Shown piece by piece: positions 43,701 through 58,700 of a stretch of 64,000 nucleotides of DNA. This DNA comes from Muricea muricata (lineage: Eukaryota > Cnidaria > Anthozoa > Malacalcyonacea > Plexauridae), in contig OY979717.1 of NCBI GenBank assembly GCA_963855995.1, forward strand, positions 15,598,960-15,662,959, written 5' to 3'. A model generated the notes under the pieces. It saw only the letters and a program-made list of their open reading frames with translations, was not told the DNA's origin and did no database searches. How positions within the stretch are numbered: position 1 is the stretch's first letter; every line of letters starts with the position of its first letter. The translations under genes and the position numbers were made by a program.

Positions 43701-46700
43701 AAATTAAAAAAAGATTAAGAAAAAGCAAAGGCAATGAAGAAAAAAAAAGTGAACGAAAAACGAAAAACGAGATTAGGAAATACAACAGGCAGTTAAAGAT
43801 CTTACTCCCGTGCAGGGTCCATTGTGAACAAGGGTAGAGTTTCGATGCACAATTACAATTGTTGCTATGTTTTTTTCATCTGATCTATATACTGGATCGT
43901 ATATTGCAGAGCAAACATAAGGACACTTTGGTTCTTTTTACGAAATTTTACAATAAAAGAATTTTAAAGGGGAATTATATAAAGTTAAATAATAATTGAA
44001 ATATTCGATTTATGGTTAAAAAGGTATTTTTGACTTATGCTATCGTATCCACCTTTAATAGAAATCACTGCTTACGAGACTTATAATATAGCACTGAACT
44101 CTACGAAAACTAAAGCGATCACTCCAGTTAAATGTTTCAAACACGGAATCTATCTTTGGACATAATCTTAAACGTGCATCTTTGCTAGTCTTATATATAA
44201 AACACCTTAGTCGTGACTGAAATGAAGAAATCAGGAAATTTTGTCACGAAATATCAACTGAACTATTAAATCCAGTTTGACTATAGTCGAAAAATTAAAT
44301 TCTTTGTGCTGCTAAATTATATTGACAGATTTAAGCTTTCACTGGGAGTTCCATGCCACTTTTTCTACTTACTGCAAGGTCCATTGTGAACAAACTTTAT
44401 ATCTTGTCCTGTCTTACAAGCATCCACAACCAACGAACAATTGTTAGGATATGTTTGACCATTTGATCCACATACTGGAGCGTATACGGCGGGGCAAATC
44501 TCAGGACACTTTTCTTCTTTTATAAAATACAATTGAGGAAAAATTAAGGTTACACTATGAACGATGTACGCTAATACTACACAATAGTCTGCAGATGTAC
44601 ATCTAGACTTTCATTTTAAGTTGAATGGCCTTATGTGAATGGTGGGAAATTCTCATCAGATGAGAAGATGTTTATGGAGAAGTGAAATTAACTAATGATG
44701 CATCATGTAGCAAAAAGTTTTATAAATATTCAACGTTTATAAGGAAGAAAATAAGAAAGAAATAAGCAAAAGAAGGATAAAGAAATTAAGAAAAAAGAAA
44801 ATTTAAAAAAAAGGTTAAGAAAAAGCAAAGGCAATGAAGAAAAAAAAAGTGAATAAAAAACGTAAAACGACATTAGGAAAATACAACAGGCAGTTAAAGA
44901 TCTTACTCGCGTGCAGGGTCCATTGTGAACAAGGGTAGAGTTTCGACGCACAATTACAATTGTTGCTATGTTTTTTCCATCTGATCTATGTACTGGATCG
45001 TATATTGCAGAGCAAACATAAGGACACTTTGGTTCTTTTTACGAAATTTTACAACAAAAGGATTTTAAACAGAAATTATATAAAGTTAAATAATAATTGA
45101 AATATTCGATTTATGGTTAAAAAGGTATTTTTGACTTATGCTATATCGTATCCATCTTTAATTGAAACCAATGTTTACGAAACCTATAATATAGCACACA
45201 ACTCTATGAAAACTAAAGCGATCACTCCAGGTAAATGTTTCAAACACGGAATCTATCTTTGGACATAATCTTAAACATGCATTGTTGGCAGTCCTGTATA
45301 ATCATAAAATACCTTAGTTGTGACCGAAATGAACAAATCCGAAAATTTGGTCACGAAATATCAACTAAACTATTAAATCCAGTATGACTATAGTCGAAGC
45401 CGGTCAGTCAGGTTATAACATTACTTAAATTCGTTGTGTTGCTAAATTATATTGACAGATTTAAGCTTTCACTGGAAGGTCCATGCCACTTTTTCTACTT
45501 ACTGCAAGGTCCATTGTGAACAAACTTTATATCTTGTCCTGTCTTACAAGCATCCACAACCAACGAACAATTGTTAGGATATGTTTGACCATTTGATCCA
45601 CATACTGGAGCGTATACGGCGGGGCAAATCTCAGGACACTTTTTTTCTTTTTATAAAATACAATTGAGGAAAAATTAAGGTTACACTATGAACGATGTAC
45701 GCTAATACTACACAATAGTCTGTAGATATACATCTAGGCTTTCATTTTAAGTTGAATGGCTTTATGTGAATGGTGGGAAATTCTTATCAGATGAGGAGAT
45801 GTTTATGGAGAAGTGAAATTAACTAATGATACATCATGTTGCAAAAAGTTTTATAGATATTCAAAGTTTATAAAGCTAGGAAACAAGCAAAAAATGAAGG
45901 GAGGATAAAAAAATTGAGAAAAAGAAAATTAAAAAAAGATTAAGAAAAAGCAAAGGCAATGAAGAAAAAAAAGTGAACGAAAAACGTAAAACGAGATTAG
46001 GAAATACAACAGGCAGTTAAAGATCTTACTCCCGTGCAGGGTCCATTGTGAACAAGGGTAGAGTTTCGACGCACAATTACAATTGTTGCTACGTTTTTTT
46101 CATCTGATCTATATACTGGATCGTATATTGCAGAGCAAACATAAGGACACTTTGGTTCTTTTTACGAAATTTTACAATAAAAGAATTTTAAAGGGGAATT
46201 ATATAAAGTTAAATAATAATTGAAATATTCGATTTATGGTTAAAAAGGTATTTTTGACTTATGCTATCGTATCCACCTTTAATTGAAATCAATGCTTACG
46301 AGACCTACAATATAGCATTGAACTCTACGAAAACTAAAGCGATCACTCCAGGTAAATGATTCAAACACGGAATCTATCTTTGGACATAATCTTAAACGTG
46401 CATCTTGGCTGGTCCTATGTATAAAATACCTTAGTCGTGAATGAAATGAACAAATCAGGAAATTTTGTCACGAAATATCAACTAAATTATTAAATCCAGT
46501 ACGACTATAGTCGAAGCCGGTCAGTCAGGTTGTAATTAACGTCATTAAATTCTTTGTGCGGTTAAATTATATTGACAGATTTAAGCTTTCACAGGAAGGT
46601 CCATGCCACTTTTTCTACTTACTGCAAGGTCCATTGTGAACAAACTTTATATCTTGTCCTGTCTTACAAGCATCCACAACCAACGAACAATTGTTAGGAT

Positions 46701-49700
46701 ATGTTTGACCATTTGATCCACATACTGGAGCGTATACGGCGGGGCAAATCTCAGGACACTTTTTTTCTTTTTATAAAATACAATTGAGGAAAAATTAAGG
46801 TTACACTATGAACGATGTACGCTAATATTACACAATAGTCTGTAGATGTACATCTAGACTTTCATTTTAAGTTGAATGGCCTTATGTGAATGGTGGGAAA
46901 TTCTTATCAGATGAGGAGATGTTTATGGAGAAGTGAAATTAACTAATGATACATCATGTAGCAAAAAGTTTTATAAGTATTCAAAGTTGATAAGGAAGGA
47001 AATAAGAAAGAAATAAGCAAGAGAAGGATAAAGAAATTAAGAAAAAAGAAAATTAAAAAAAAAGATTAAGAAAAAGCAAAGGCAATGAAGAAAAAAAAAG
47101 TGAATGAAAAACGTAAAACGACATTAGGAAAATACAACAGGCAGTTAAAGATCTTACTCCCGTGCAGGGCCCATTGTGAACAAGCGTCAAGTTTCGACGT
47201 ACAATTACAATTGTTGCTATGTTTTTTCCATCTGATCTATATACTGGATCGTATATTGCAAAGCAAACATAAGGACACTTTGGTTCTTTTTACGAAATTT
47301 TACAATAAAAGGATTTTAAAGGGGAATTATATAAAGTTAAATAATAATTGAAATATTCGATTTATGGTTAAAAAGGTATTTTTGACTTATGCTCTCGTAT
47401 CCATCTTTAAATGAAATCAATGTTTACGAGACCTATAATAAAGCACACAACTCTATGAAAACTCCAGGTAAATGTTTCAAACACGGAATCTATCTTTGGA
47501 CATAATCTTAAACATGCATCGTTGGCAGTCCTATATATAAAATACCTTAGTTGTGACCTAAATGAACAAATCCGGAAATTTGGTCACGAAATATCGACTA
47601 AACTATTAAATCCAGTCATGACTATAGTCGAAGCCGGTCAGTCAGGTTATAACAATACTTAAATTCGTTGTGTTGCTAAATTATATTGACAGATTTAAGC
47701 TTTCACTGGAAGGTCCATGCCACTTTTTCTACTTACTGCAAGGTCCATTGTGAACAAACTTTATATCTTGTCCCGTCTTACAAGCATCCACAACCAACGA
47801 ACAATTGTTAGGATATGTTTGACCATTTGATCCACATACTGGGGCGTATACGGCGGGGCAAATCTCAGGACACTTTGGTTCTTTTATATAAAATACAATT
47901 TGGGAAAAATTGAATTAAGGTTACACGATGAATAATGCATTCTATTACACATGGTCTATATAAATCTAGGCTGTCATGTCATACACTTTACAAAACTGAG
48001 TGGCCTGTCATCAAAGATGGAAATTTCTCATGAGATGAGCAGATTTATATTTATAGGTGGGTTTCACTCAATACTTTTACATAAGAGAACGCTTGGTGGT
48101 CACCTTTATGCATATTGCATGCCGCTTTGTGCCCTGTGGAAGCGAGCAAATCTCGCCAAATTGTATATACGTGTCTATAATATCATTCATATGTGTATAC
48201 AATAAAAATAAATATTGAAACGGGATGGGCAGCACAAAACAGAAAACGTGAACACAAAAAAAGTATTTTCTATTTGTTATGTTAATCGAGAAACATCGGT
48301 GCCCTCGATCGTTAATCAAATTCCGGGCCAATCAAATCTCGAATAGCATCTCGAATGCGCATTTGACGTCATTATGAGAAAGGTCTAGGACGTGAAATGG
48401 ATTCATGAAGAGAATCAATTTATGTTTCAAATACCACAAACAATAACTAAGGGCTTTTCCATAAGCTTTATCGGAAGTCCAGCATCAACATTCACTGAGA
48501 AAACCTTTTTTTGGAGATAAGGACATTTGATTTTAATACCTTTTCGCTCACATGGTCCTTCATGTTTCAATGTTATTTTCTCGTCGTTTTCAAATTCACA
48601 ATCAGCAAATCGTAGCCTGCACAGATTAGGATACGTGACGTTGTTCGATCCGCACACAGGCTTATAAATATCAGGACAGAAAGGCGGGCAAATTTCATTC
48701 TTGACTAAAATAATGAAAAAGAAAAATTTTAAAATTCTCTTTGCTCCCAGCGAGCACGTGACGTTGTTACAAAGCTGAAAGTGTGGTTGAGAACACGTTG
48801 GCACGTCGATAATATTAGAGACCTTTAGCATTGCGTTTTTTTTGAACCGCGAACCTCAAGAAATCACGTGACCAGTCCTTGGCGTTGCGTTTGACGTAAA
48901 TTTCCGACGTTTTCGATGGCAAAGTATAGGATTTCAGGTTAGTCGTTTACCTCAGCTTTTGTTTGCCTGAATATTGTTTTTTCTCGCGTATGTCTGTTGT
49001 TGGTATGCAAAAGAAAGTGTGTTCTTTCACTTGCAATATAATTTGGTGTTGTAAATATTACTGTTTAGTTTAAAACTCTCACAAACATCGAGCATCACTT
49101 ACCATGAATGAAATTCAATATGGCGGCTATTCTCAAAATTCAACACTACAATAAGCGTTGCATAAAACAATATAAACACCTTCTTGCTGCCGCCATGTTT
49201 ATTGTCCAAAATTCCGCTACACATTTTGAAAAAAAACCGCTTTGCTAAAATGTTGCAACTTTGACGGAAAACGTCAAACGCGAAACTGCAGTTTGACGTT
49301 TGCGGTACCCCGCAAAAACGCAATGCTAAAGGTCTCTAATATAGGGACCTTAAGGTGCAAGGACGGCAACGCGACGACTACGGCTAGCAATACAATGAAC
49401 TTAAAATTATTCAACCAAAGATATCAATAATGAAAGTCCCAAGGGAGATAAAGATGTAGTCTTTGCTCAAGCTACAACGCTAGAACACGCAGTCTTAAGC
49501 CGTGTCTACGACGTCGGCATTCCAAACCACAAGAATGCTAGAGTATGAGCAAAACTACACTGGAACTTTTCTTAACAGTAAAACATCAATTTTATTATCT
49601 CAAGTGCTATTTTGTAAAATTGATAACAAACGCTCTGCTTTTAAAATTGTACAACAATTTATTTGAGTCAGTTTGCATTTGCCGGAGTCGTCGTCGTGTT

Positions 49701-52700
49701 CCCGTCCTACATCTTAAGGTCTCTAATGTGATTTCAACGTACGCAGTTCTGACGTTGTTTTAGTTAATCGTTGATTCAACATTCTTTAGCAAGCAGACAT
49801 TCAACACTTATTGACTGGGACCAAGGAAAACAGTATGTTTTGTGGACTCGAGATTGTCGATGTTTCCTGAGACGAAGATGCTGTTTCCTGAAGACACAGT
49901 CACTGTATTCTGTATAGTAAAATATTTACTTATTAATAAGTATTTTATTATACAGAATACCAGGAGTCAAAGAAATGAAAAAATAAAGCGAACTATACAT
50001 ACAAAAATACATGAATGCGAATTCAGTCCAAAGATTGCGCCTTCACGTGATGGTGCACGTGATTTCTTATATTATTCACCGGTGAAAACGCGTTGTCTCC
50101 TCTTCGCGCTGATGCGTGGGAGACAGTCTAAATTCGTTACTCTCACGTGATACGCTTTCGACGAATGAAGCACTTAAAAAGGAGAACTTTGACGCTTGGT
50201 ACATAATAATCATATATAACTTGCATTCATGGCTGAGAGTATTACAATGATTTCATTTTTAATCTTAACATTGTCTCAACGCTGAAATATGGTTGGTAAA
50301 AATGTCCACGCAGGAATCTCAAGGTTGTTTCAACGTCAAGAACTAAATCTTTGATCCAATTTGCATTCTAAACACCTTTTTAAACATCCATTCAACATCT
50401 TGAAGAGCATTTTCAGACTATTGTTCTACTTTTAACCAAGGTATCATTTTCAATTTCCCGCCAGCTAGGTCAGTTCCTGGCAGGATATAACGTTGTTGTA
50501 AATATAATTAACAATTATTCAACTTACTACAAGGACCATCATGTGCTTTCGATATTTTGCCTTGACTTTCACAGATGGCAATCTTAAGAATACATTCGTT
50601 TGGATATGTTTTATCATTTGAACCACACACGGGAGCCTTTATCTTTGGGCATAATCTCAAACATCTTCGTCCTATATGTAAAATATATAATGTGGGGACT
50701 GAAATTAACAAATCACTGAAATCAGGATCTTTTGATCAGGAAATATCTACTAAACAATTAAAGCCATGACAATAGTCAAAGCCAGTCACTTAGGTTACAG
50801 GTTATAACTTTACTTCAAATTCGTTGTATTGCCAAATTCAATTGATAGATTGAAGCTTTTACTGCAAGATTTTTGCGACTTCAGCTACTTACCGCAAGGT
50901 CCATTGTGAACAAACTTTATGTCTTGTCCCGTCTTACAAGCATCCACTTCTAACGAACAGTTGTTCGGATATGTTTGACCATTTGATCCACATACTGGGG
51001 CGTATACGGCGGGGCAAATCTCAGGACACTTTGGTTCTTTTATATAAAATACAATTTGGGAAAAATTGAATTAAGCTTACACGATGAATAATGCATTCTA
51101 TTACACATGGTCTATATAAATCTAGGCTGTCATGTCATACACTTTACAAAACTGAATGGCCTGACATCAAAGATGGAAATTTCTCATGAGATGAGCAGAT
51201 TTATATTTATAGGTGGGTTTCACTCAATACTTTTACATAAGACAACGCTTTGTGGTCACTTGTGGAAGCGAGCCCTGTGCCCTGTGGAAGCGAGCAAATT
51301 TCGCCAAATTGTACATACGTGCATGTCTATAATATCATTCATATGTGTATACAATAAAAATAGATATTGAAACGGGATGGGCAGCACAAAACAGAAAACG
51401 TAAACATAAAAAAAGTACTTTCTATTTGTTATATTAATCGAGAAACATCGGTGCCCTCGATCGTTAATCAAATTCCGGGCCAATCAAATCTCGGGTAACA
51501 TCTCGAATGCGCATTTGACGTCATTATGAGAAAGGTCTAGGACGTGAAATGGATTCATGAAGAGAATCAATTTATGTTTCAAATACCACAAACAATAACT
51601 AAGGGCTTTTCCATAAGCTTTATCGGAAGTCCAGCATCAACATTCACTGAGAAAACCTTTTTTTGGAAATAAGGACATTTGATTTTAATACCTTTTCTCT
51701 CACATGGTCCTTCATGTTTCAATGTTATCTTCTCGTCGTTTTCAAATTCACAATCAGCAAACCGTAAGCTGCACAGATTAGGATACGTGACGTTATTCGA
51801 TCCGCACACTGGCTTATAAATATACGGACAGAAAGGCGGGCAAGTTTCATTGTTGACTAAAAAAAAAAGAAAAATTTTAAAATTCTCTTTGCTCCCAGCG
51901 AGCACGTGGTTGAAAACACGTTGGCACGTCGATAATCTAAGGCGCTATTTTGTAAAATCGATAACAAACGATCTGCTTTTAAAATTGTACAACAATTTAT
52001 TTGAGTCAGTTTGCATTTGCCGGAGTCGGAGTCGTGTTCCCGTCCTACATCTTAAGGTCTCTAATGTGATTTCAACGTACGCAGTTCTGACGTTGTTTTA
52101 GTTAATCGCTGATTCAACATTCTTTAACAAGCAGACATTCAACACTTATTGACTGGGACCAAGGAAAACAGTATGTTTTGTGGACCCGAGATTGTCGATG
52201 TTTCCCGAGACGAAGATGCTGTTTCCTGAAGACACAGTCATGGTATTCTGTATAGTAAAATACTTACTTATTAATAAGTATTTTATTATACAGAATACCA
52301 GGAGTCAAAGAAATGAAAAAATAAAGCGAACTATACATACAAAAATACATGAATGCGAATTCAGTCCAAAGATTGCGCCTTCACGTGATGGTGCACGTGA
52401 TTTCTTATATTATTCACCGGTGAAAACGCGTTGTCTCCTCCTCGTGCTGATGCGTGGGAGACAGTCTAAATTCGTTACTCTCACGTGATACGCTTTCGAC
52501 GAATGAAGCACTTAAAAAGGAGAACTTTGACGCTTGGTAGATAATAATCATATATAACTTGCATTCATGGCTGAGAGTATTACAATGATTTCATTTTTAA
52601 TCTTAACATTGTCTCAACGCTGAAATATGGTTGGTAAAAATGTCCACGCAGGAATCTCAAGGTTGTTTCAACGTCAAGAACTAAATCTTTGATCCAATTT

Positions 52701-55700
52701 GCATTCTAAACACCTTTTTAAACATCCATTCAACATCTTGAAGAGCATTTTCAGACTATTGTTCAACTTTTAACCAAGGTATCATTTTCAATTTCCCACC
52801 AGCTAGGTCAGTTCCTGGCAGGATATAACGTTGTTGTAAATATAATTAACAATTATTCAACTTACTGCAAGGACCATCATGTGCTTTCGATATTTTGCCT
52901 TGACTTTTACAGATGGCAATCTTAAGAATACATTCGTTTGGATATGTTTTATCATTTGAACCACACACGGGAGCCTTTATCTTTGGGCATAATCTCAAAC
53001 ATCTTCGTCCTATATGTAAAATATATAATGTGGGGACTGAAATTAACAAATCACTGAAATCAGGATCTTTTGATCAGGAAATATCTACTAAACAATTAAA
53101 GCCATGACAATAGTCGAAGCCAGTCACTTAGGTTACAGGTTATAACTTTACTTCAAATTCGTTGTATTGCCAAATTCAATTGATAGATTGAAGCTTTTAC
53201 TGCAAGATTTTTGCGACTTCAGCTACTTACCGCAAGGTCCATTGTGAACAAACTTTATGTCTTGTCCCGTCTTACAAGCATCCACTTCTAACGAACAGTT
53301 GTTCGGATATGTTTGACCATTTGATCCACATACTGGGGCGTATACGGCGGGGCAAATCTCAGGACACTTTGGTTCTTTTATATAAAATACAATTTGGAAA
53401 AAATTGAATTAAGGTTACACGATGAATAATGCATTCTATTACACATGGTCTAAATCTAGGCTGTCATGTCATACACTTTACAAACTGAGTGGCCTGACAT
53501 CAAAGATGGAAATTTCTCATGAGATGAGCAGATTTATATTTATAGGTGGGCTTCACTCAATACTTTTACATAAGAGAACGCTTGGTGGTCACCCGTGGAA
53601 GCGAGCCCTGTGCCCTGTGGAAGCGAGCAAATTTCGCCAAATTGTGTATACGTGCATGTCTATAATATCATTCATATGTGTATACAATAAAAATAAATAT
53701 TGAAACGGGATGGGCAGCACAAAACAGAAAACGTGAACATAAAAAAAGTATTTTCTATTTGTTATATTAATCGAGAAACATCGGTGCCCTCGATCGTTAA
53801 TCAAATTCCGGGCCAATCAAATCTCGGGTAACATCTCGAATGCGCATTTGACGTCATTATGAGAAAGGTCTAGGACGTGAAATGGATTCATGAAGAGAAT
53901 CAATTTATGTTTCAAATACCACAAACAATAACTAAGGGCTTTTCCATAAGCTTTATCGGAAATCCAGCATCAACATTCACTGAGAAAACCTTTTTTTGGA
54001 AATAAGGACATTTGATTTTAATACCTTTTCTCTCACATGGTCCTTCATGTTTCAATGTTATCTTCTCGTCGTTTTCAAATTCACAATCAGCAAACCGTAA
54101 GCTGCACAGATTAGGATACGTGACGTTATTCGATCCGCACACTGGCTTATAAATATACGGACAGAAAGGCGGGCAAGTTTCATTGTTGACTAAAAAAAAA
54201 GAAAAATTTTAAAATTCTCTTTGCTCCCAGCGAGCACGTGGTTGAAAACACGTTGGCACGTCGATAATCTAAGGCGCTATTTTGTAAAATCGATAACAAA
54301 CGATCTGCTTTTAAAATTGTACAACAATTTATTTGAGTCAGTTTGCATTTGCCGGAGTCGTCGTCGTGTTCCCGTCCTACATCTTAAGGTCTCTAATGTG
54401 ATTTCAACGTACGCAGTTCTGACGTTGTTTTAGTTAATCGTTGATTCAACATTCTTTAACAAGCAGACATTCAACACTTATTGACTGGGACCAAGGAAAA
54501 CAGTATGTTTTGTGGACCCGAGATTGTCGATGTTTCCCGAGACGAAGATGCTGTTTCCTGAAGACACAGTCATTGTATTCTGTATAGTAAAATACTTACT
54601 TATTAATAAGTATTTTATTTAACAGAATACCAAGAGTCAAAGAAATGAAAAAATAAAGCGAACTATACATACAAAAATACATGAATGCGAATTCAGTCCA
54701 AAGATTGCGCCTTCACGTGATGGTGCACGTGATTTCTTATATTATTCACCGGTGAAAACGCGTTGTCTCCTCCTCGTGCTGATGCGTGGGAGACAGTCTA
54801 AATTCGTTACTCTCACGTGATACGCTTTCGACGAATGAAGCACTTAAAAAGGAGAACTTTGACGCTTGGTACATAATAATCATATATAACTTGCATTCAT
54901 GGCTGAGTGTATTACAATGATTTCATTTTTATTCTTAACAACTAAGCAATAAAACATTCCTGCCATTCAAGAATAACAGGGAGTAATCAAATTTGCTATA
55001 AAAGAACACGATCTTTCAACATTATTGATAAACCTGATATATTGTAGTATATACCATGGGTAGTATGTAGTGACTTTAGTATTAACCTTCCACTAAATTA
55101 GATAGCAATATCTATACAGTATTACCACACAGCATCAAAGACAAAATCCTGGTTCAATTTGATAAACCGTTACTTATTTATTGCCACACTGGTATTCTGT
55201 GGTACATTAGGATTTTATCCAAATAATGTCAGGCTTCAAAAATACTAGAATATGCTAAATCTAACCGCAACACCCCGCAGGAAGAAAAACTACAGGGAAA
55301 ACCTTTCTAAAAAACCAATAATAGTCCATGATATATACTTGTTACATAAAATATAAATGATAGAAACTTGTGTGGTATTCTGTGGCACATACACCTGTAC
55401 AACACAATAGTCTGTAGATGTATGTCTAGGCTTTCATATTACTTTTAAAAGTTTGAATGGCCTAATATGAAAGATGGGAATTTTTTATGAAATGAGGAGA
55501 TTTATATCTATGGGGAAGGGAAATTAACTAATGATACATCATGTAGTAAAACGTTTTATAGATATTCAAAGTTTATATAGAAGGAAACAAGCAAAAAATG
55601 AAGAGAGGATAAAGAAATTTAGAAAAACAAAATTTTTAAAAAGCAGAAATTAAGAAAAAGCAAAGGCAAAGAAAAAAAAATGAATGAAAAACTTTAGGAA

Positions 55701-58700
55701 AATGCAATAGGCAATTAAAGGTTTAACTCAGTGCAAGGTCTATTGCAAACAAGCATCAAGTCCCAACGATTTTCGTTGTATTGCCAAATTCAATTGATAG
55801 ATTGAAGGTTTCACTGCAAGGTGCTTGCAACTTTAGCTACTTACCGCAAGGTCCATTGTGAACAAACTTTATGTCTTGTCCCGTCTTACAAGCATTCACT
55901 TCTAATGAACAGTTGTTAGGATATGTTTGACCATTTGATCCACATACTGGAGCGTATATGAAAGGGCAAATCTCAGGACACTTTGGTTCTTTTACATAAA
56001 ATACAATTTGGAAAAAATTGAATTAAGGTTACACGATAAATAATGCATTCTATTACACATGGTCTAAATCTAGGCTGTCATGTCATACACTTTACAAAAC
56101 TGAGTAGCCTGACATCAAAGATGGAAATTTCTCATGAGATGAGCAGATTTATATTTATAGGTGGGTTTCACTCAATACTTTTACATAAGACAACGCTTGG
56201 TGGTCACCTTTATGCATATTGCATGCCGCTTTGTGCCCTGTGGAAGCGAGCATATTTCGCCCAATTCTATATACGTGTATGTAATATTGTTAATATGTGT
56301 ATACAATAAAAATAGATATTGAAACCGGACGGGCAGCACAAAACTTAAAACGTGAACTTAAAAAAAGTATTTTCTATTTGTTATTTCAACTGTGAATGGT
56401 GGGAAGTTCTTATCAGATAAGGAGATGTTTATGGAGAAGTGAAATAAGCTAATGATACATCATGTAGCAAAACTTTTTATAAATATTCAAAGTTTATAAG
56501 GAAAAAATAGGAAAGAAATAAGCAAAAGAAGGATAAAGAAATCAAGAAAAAAGAAAATTAAAAAAAAAGATTAAGAAAAAGCAAAGGCAATGAAGAAAAA
56601 TACAACAGGCAGTTAAAGATCTTACTCCCGTGCAGGATCCATTGTGAACAAGGGTAGAGTTTCGACGCACAATTACAATTGTTGCGATGTTTTTTCCATC
56701 TGATCTATATACTGGATCGTATATTGCAGGGCAAACATAAAGACAGTTTGGTTTTTTTTTACGAAATTATACAATAAAAGGATTTAAAAGGGAAGTTATA
56801 AAGTTACATAATAATTGAAATAGTCGATTTATGGTTAAAAAGGTATTTTTGACTAATGCTATCCTATCCATCTTTAATTGAAATCAATGCTTACGAGACC
56901 TATAATATAGCACTGAACTCTATGAAAACTAAAGCGATCACTCCAGGTGTAAATGTTTCAAACACGGAATCCATCTTTGGACATAGTCTTAAACGTGCAT
57001 CTTCGCTAGTTCTATATATAAAATACCTTAGTTGTGACTGAAATGAGCAAATCAGGAAATTTTGTCACGAAATATCAACTAAACTATTAAATCCAGTATG
57101 ACTATAGTCGAAGCCGGTCAGTCAGGTTATAATTAACATCATTAAATTCGTTGTGTTTCTAAATTGTATGGACAAATTTAAGCTTTCACTGGAATGTCCA
57201 TGCAACTTTAGCTACTTACTGCAAGGTCCATTGTGAACAAACTTTATGTCTTGTCCTGTCTTACAAGCATCCACAACCAACGAACAATTGTTAGGATATG
57301 TTTGACCATTTGATCCACATACTGGAGCGTATACGGCGGGGCAAATCTCAGGACACTTTTTTTCTTTTTATAAAATACAATTGAGGAAAAATTGAGGTTA
57401 CACTATGAACGATGTACGCTAATATTACACAATAGTCTGTAGACGTACATCTAGGCTTTCATTTTAAGTTGAATGGCCTTATGTGAATGGTGGGAAATTC
57501 TTATCAGATGAGGAGATGTTTATGGAGAAGTGAAATTAACTAATGATGCATCATGTAGCAAAAAGTTTTATAAATATTCAAAGTTTATAAGGAAGGAAAT
57601 AAGAAAGAAATAAGCAAAAGAAGGATAAAAAATTAAGAAAAAAGAAAATTAAAAAAAGATTAAAAAAAAGCAAAGGTAATGAAGAAAAAAGTGAATAAAA
57701 AACGTAAAACGAGATTAGGAAACACAACAGGCAGTTAAAGATCTTACTCCCGTGCAGGATCCATTGCGAACAAGGGTAGAGTTTCGACGCACAATTACAA
57801 TTGTTGCTATGTTTTTTTCCATTTGATCTATATACTGGATCGTATATTGCAGAGCAAACATAAGGACACTTTGGTTCTTTTTACGAAATTTTACAATAAA
57901 AGGATTTTAAAGGGGAATTATATAAAGTTAAATAATAATTGAAATATTCGATTTATGGTTAAAAAGGTATTTTTGACTTATGCTATATCGTATCCATCTT
58001 TAATTGAAACCAATGTTTACGAAACCTATAATATAGCACACAACTCTATGAAAACTAAAGCGATCACTCCAGGTAAATGTTTCAAACACGGAATCTATCT
58101 TTGGACATAATCTTAAACATGCATCGTTGGCAGTCCTATATATAACATACCTTAGTTGTGACCGAAATGAACAAATCCGGAAATTTGGTCACGAAATATC
58201 AACTAAACTATTAAATCCAGTATGACTATAGTCGAAGCCGGTCAGTCAGGTTATAACATTACTTAAATTCGTTGTGTTGCTAAATTATATTGACAAATTT
58301 AAGCTTTCACTGAAAGGTCCATGCCACTTTTTCTACTTACTGCAAGGTCCATTGTGAACAAACTTTATATCTTGTCCTGTCTTACAAGCATCCACAACCA
58401 ACGAACAATTGTTAGAATATGTTTGACCATTTGATCCACATACTGGAGCGTATAGGGTGAAGCAACCCTCAGGACACTTTTTTTCTTTTTATAAAATACA
58501 ATTGAGGAAAAATTAAGGTTACACTATGAACGATGTACGCTAATATTACACAATAGTCTGTAGATGTACATCTAGGCTTTCATTTTAAGTTGAATGGCCT
58601 TATGTGAATGATGGGAAATTCTTATCAGATGAGGAAGTGTTTGTGGAGAAGTGAAATTAACTAATGATGCATCATGTAGCAAAAAGTTTTATAAATATTC

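Noticed and set aside
49842..50150. Plus-strand frame (102 codons) conserved at 52180-52488
   Set aside because: It lies across the intronic palindrome and the E-box cluster; it is conserved only because the DNA was duplicated, with no domain and no homologous frame in unit A.
53589..53816. Hydrophobic minus-strand frame (MARNLIND...) repeated at 48077-48331 and 51256-51483, considered as signal-peptide exons of the Kazal units
   Set aside because: The hydrophobic part lies far from the start, no phase-1 donor follows at a fitting place, and the conservation is explained by the recent duplication of the whole segment.
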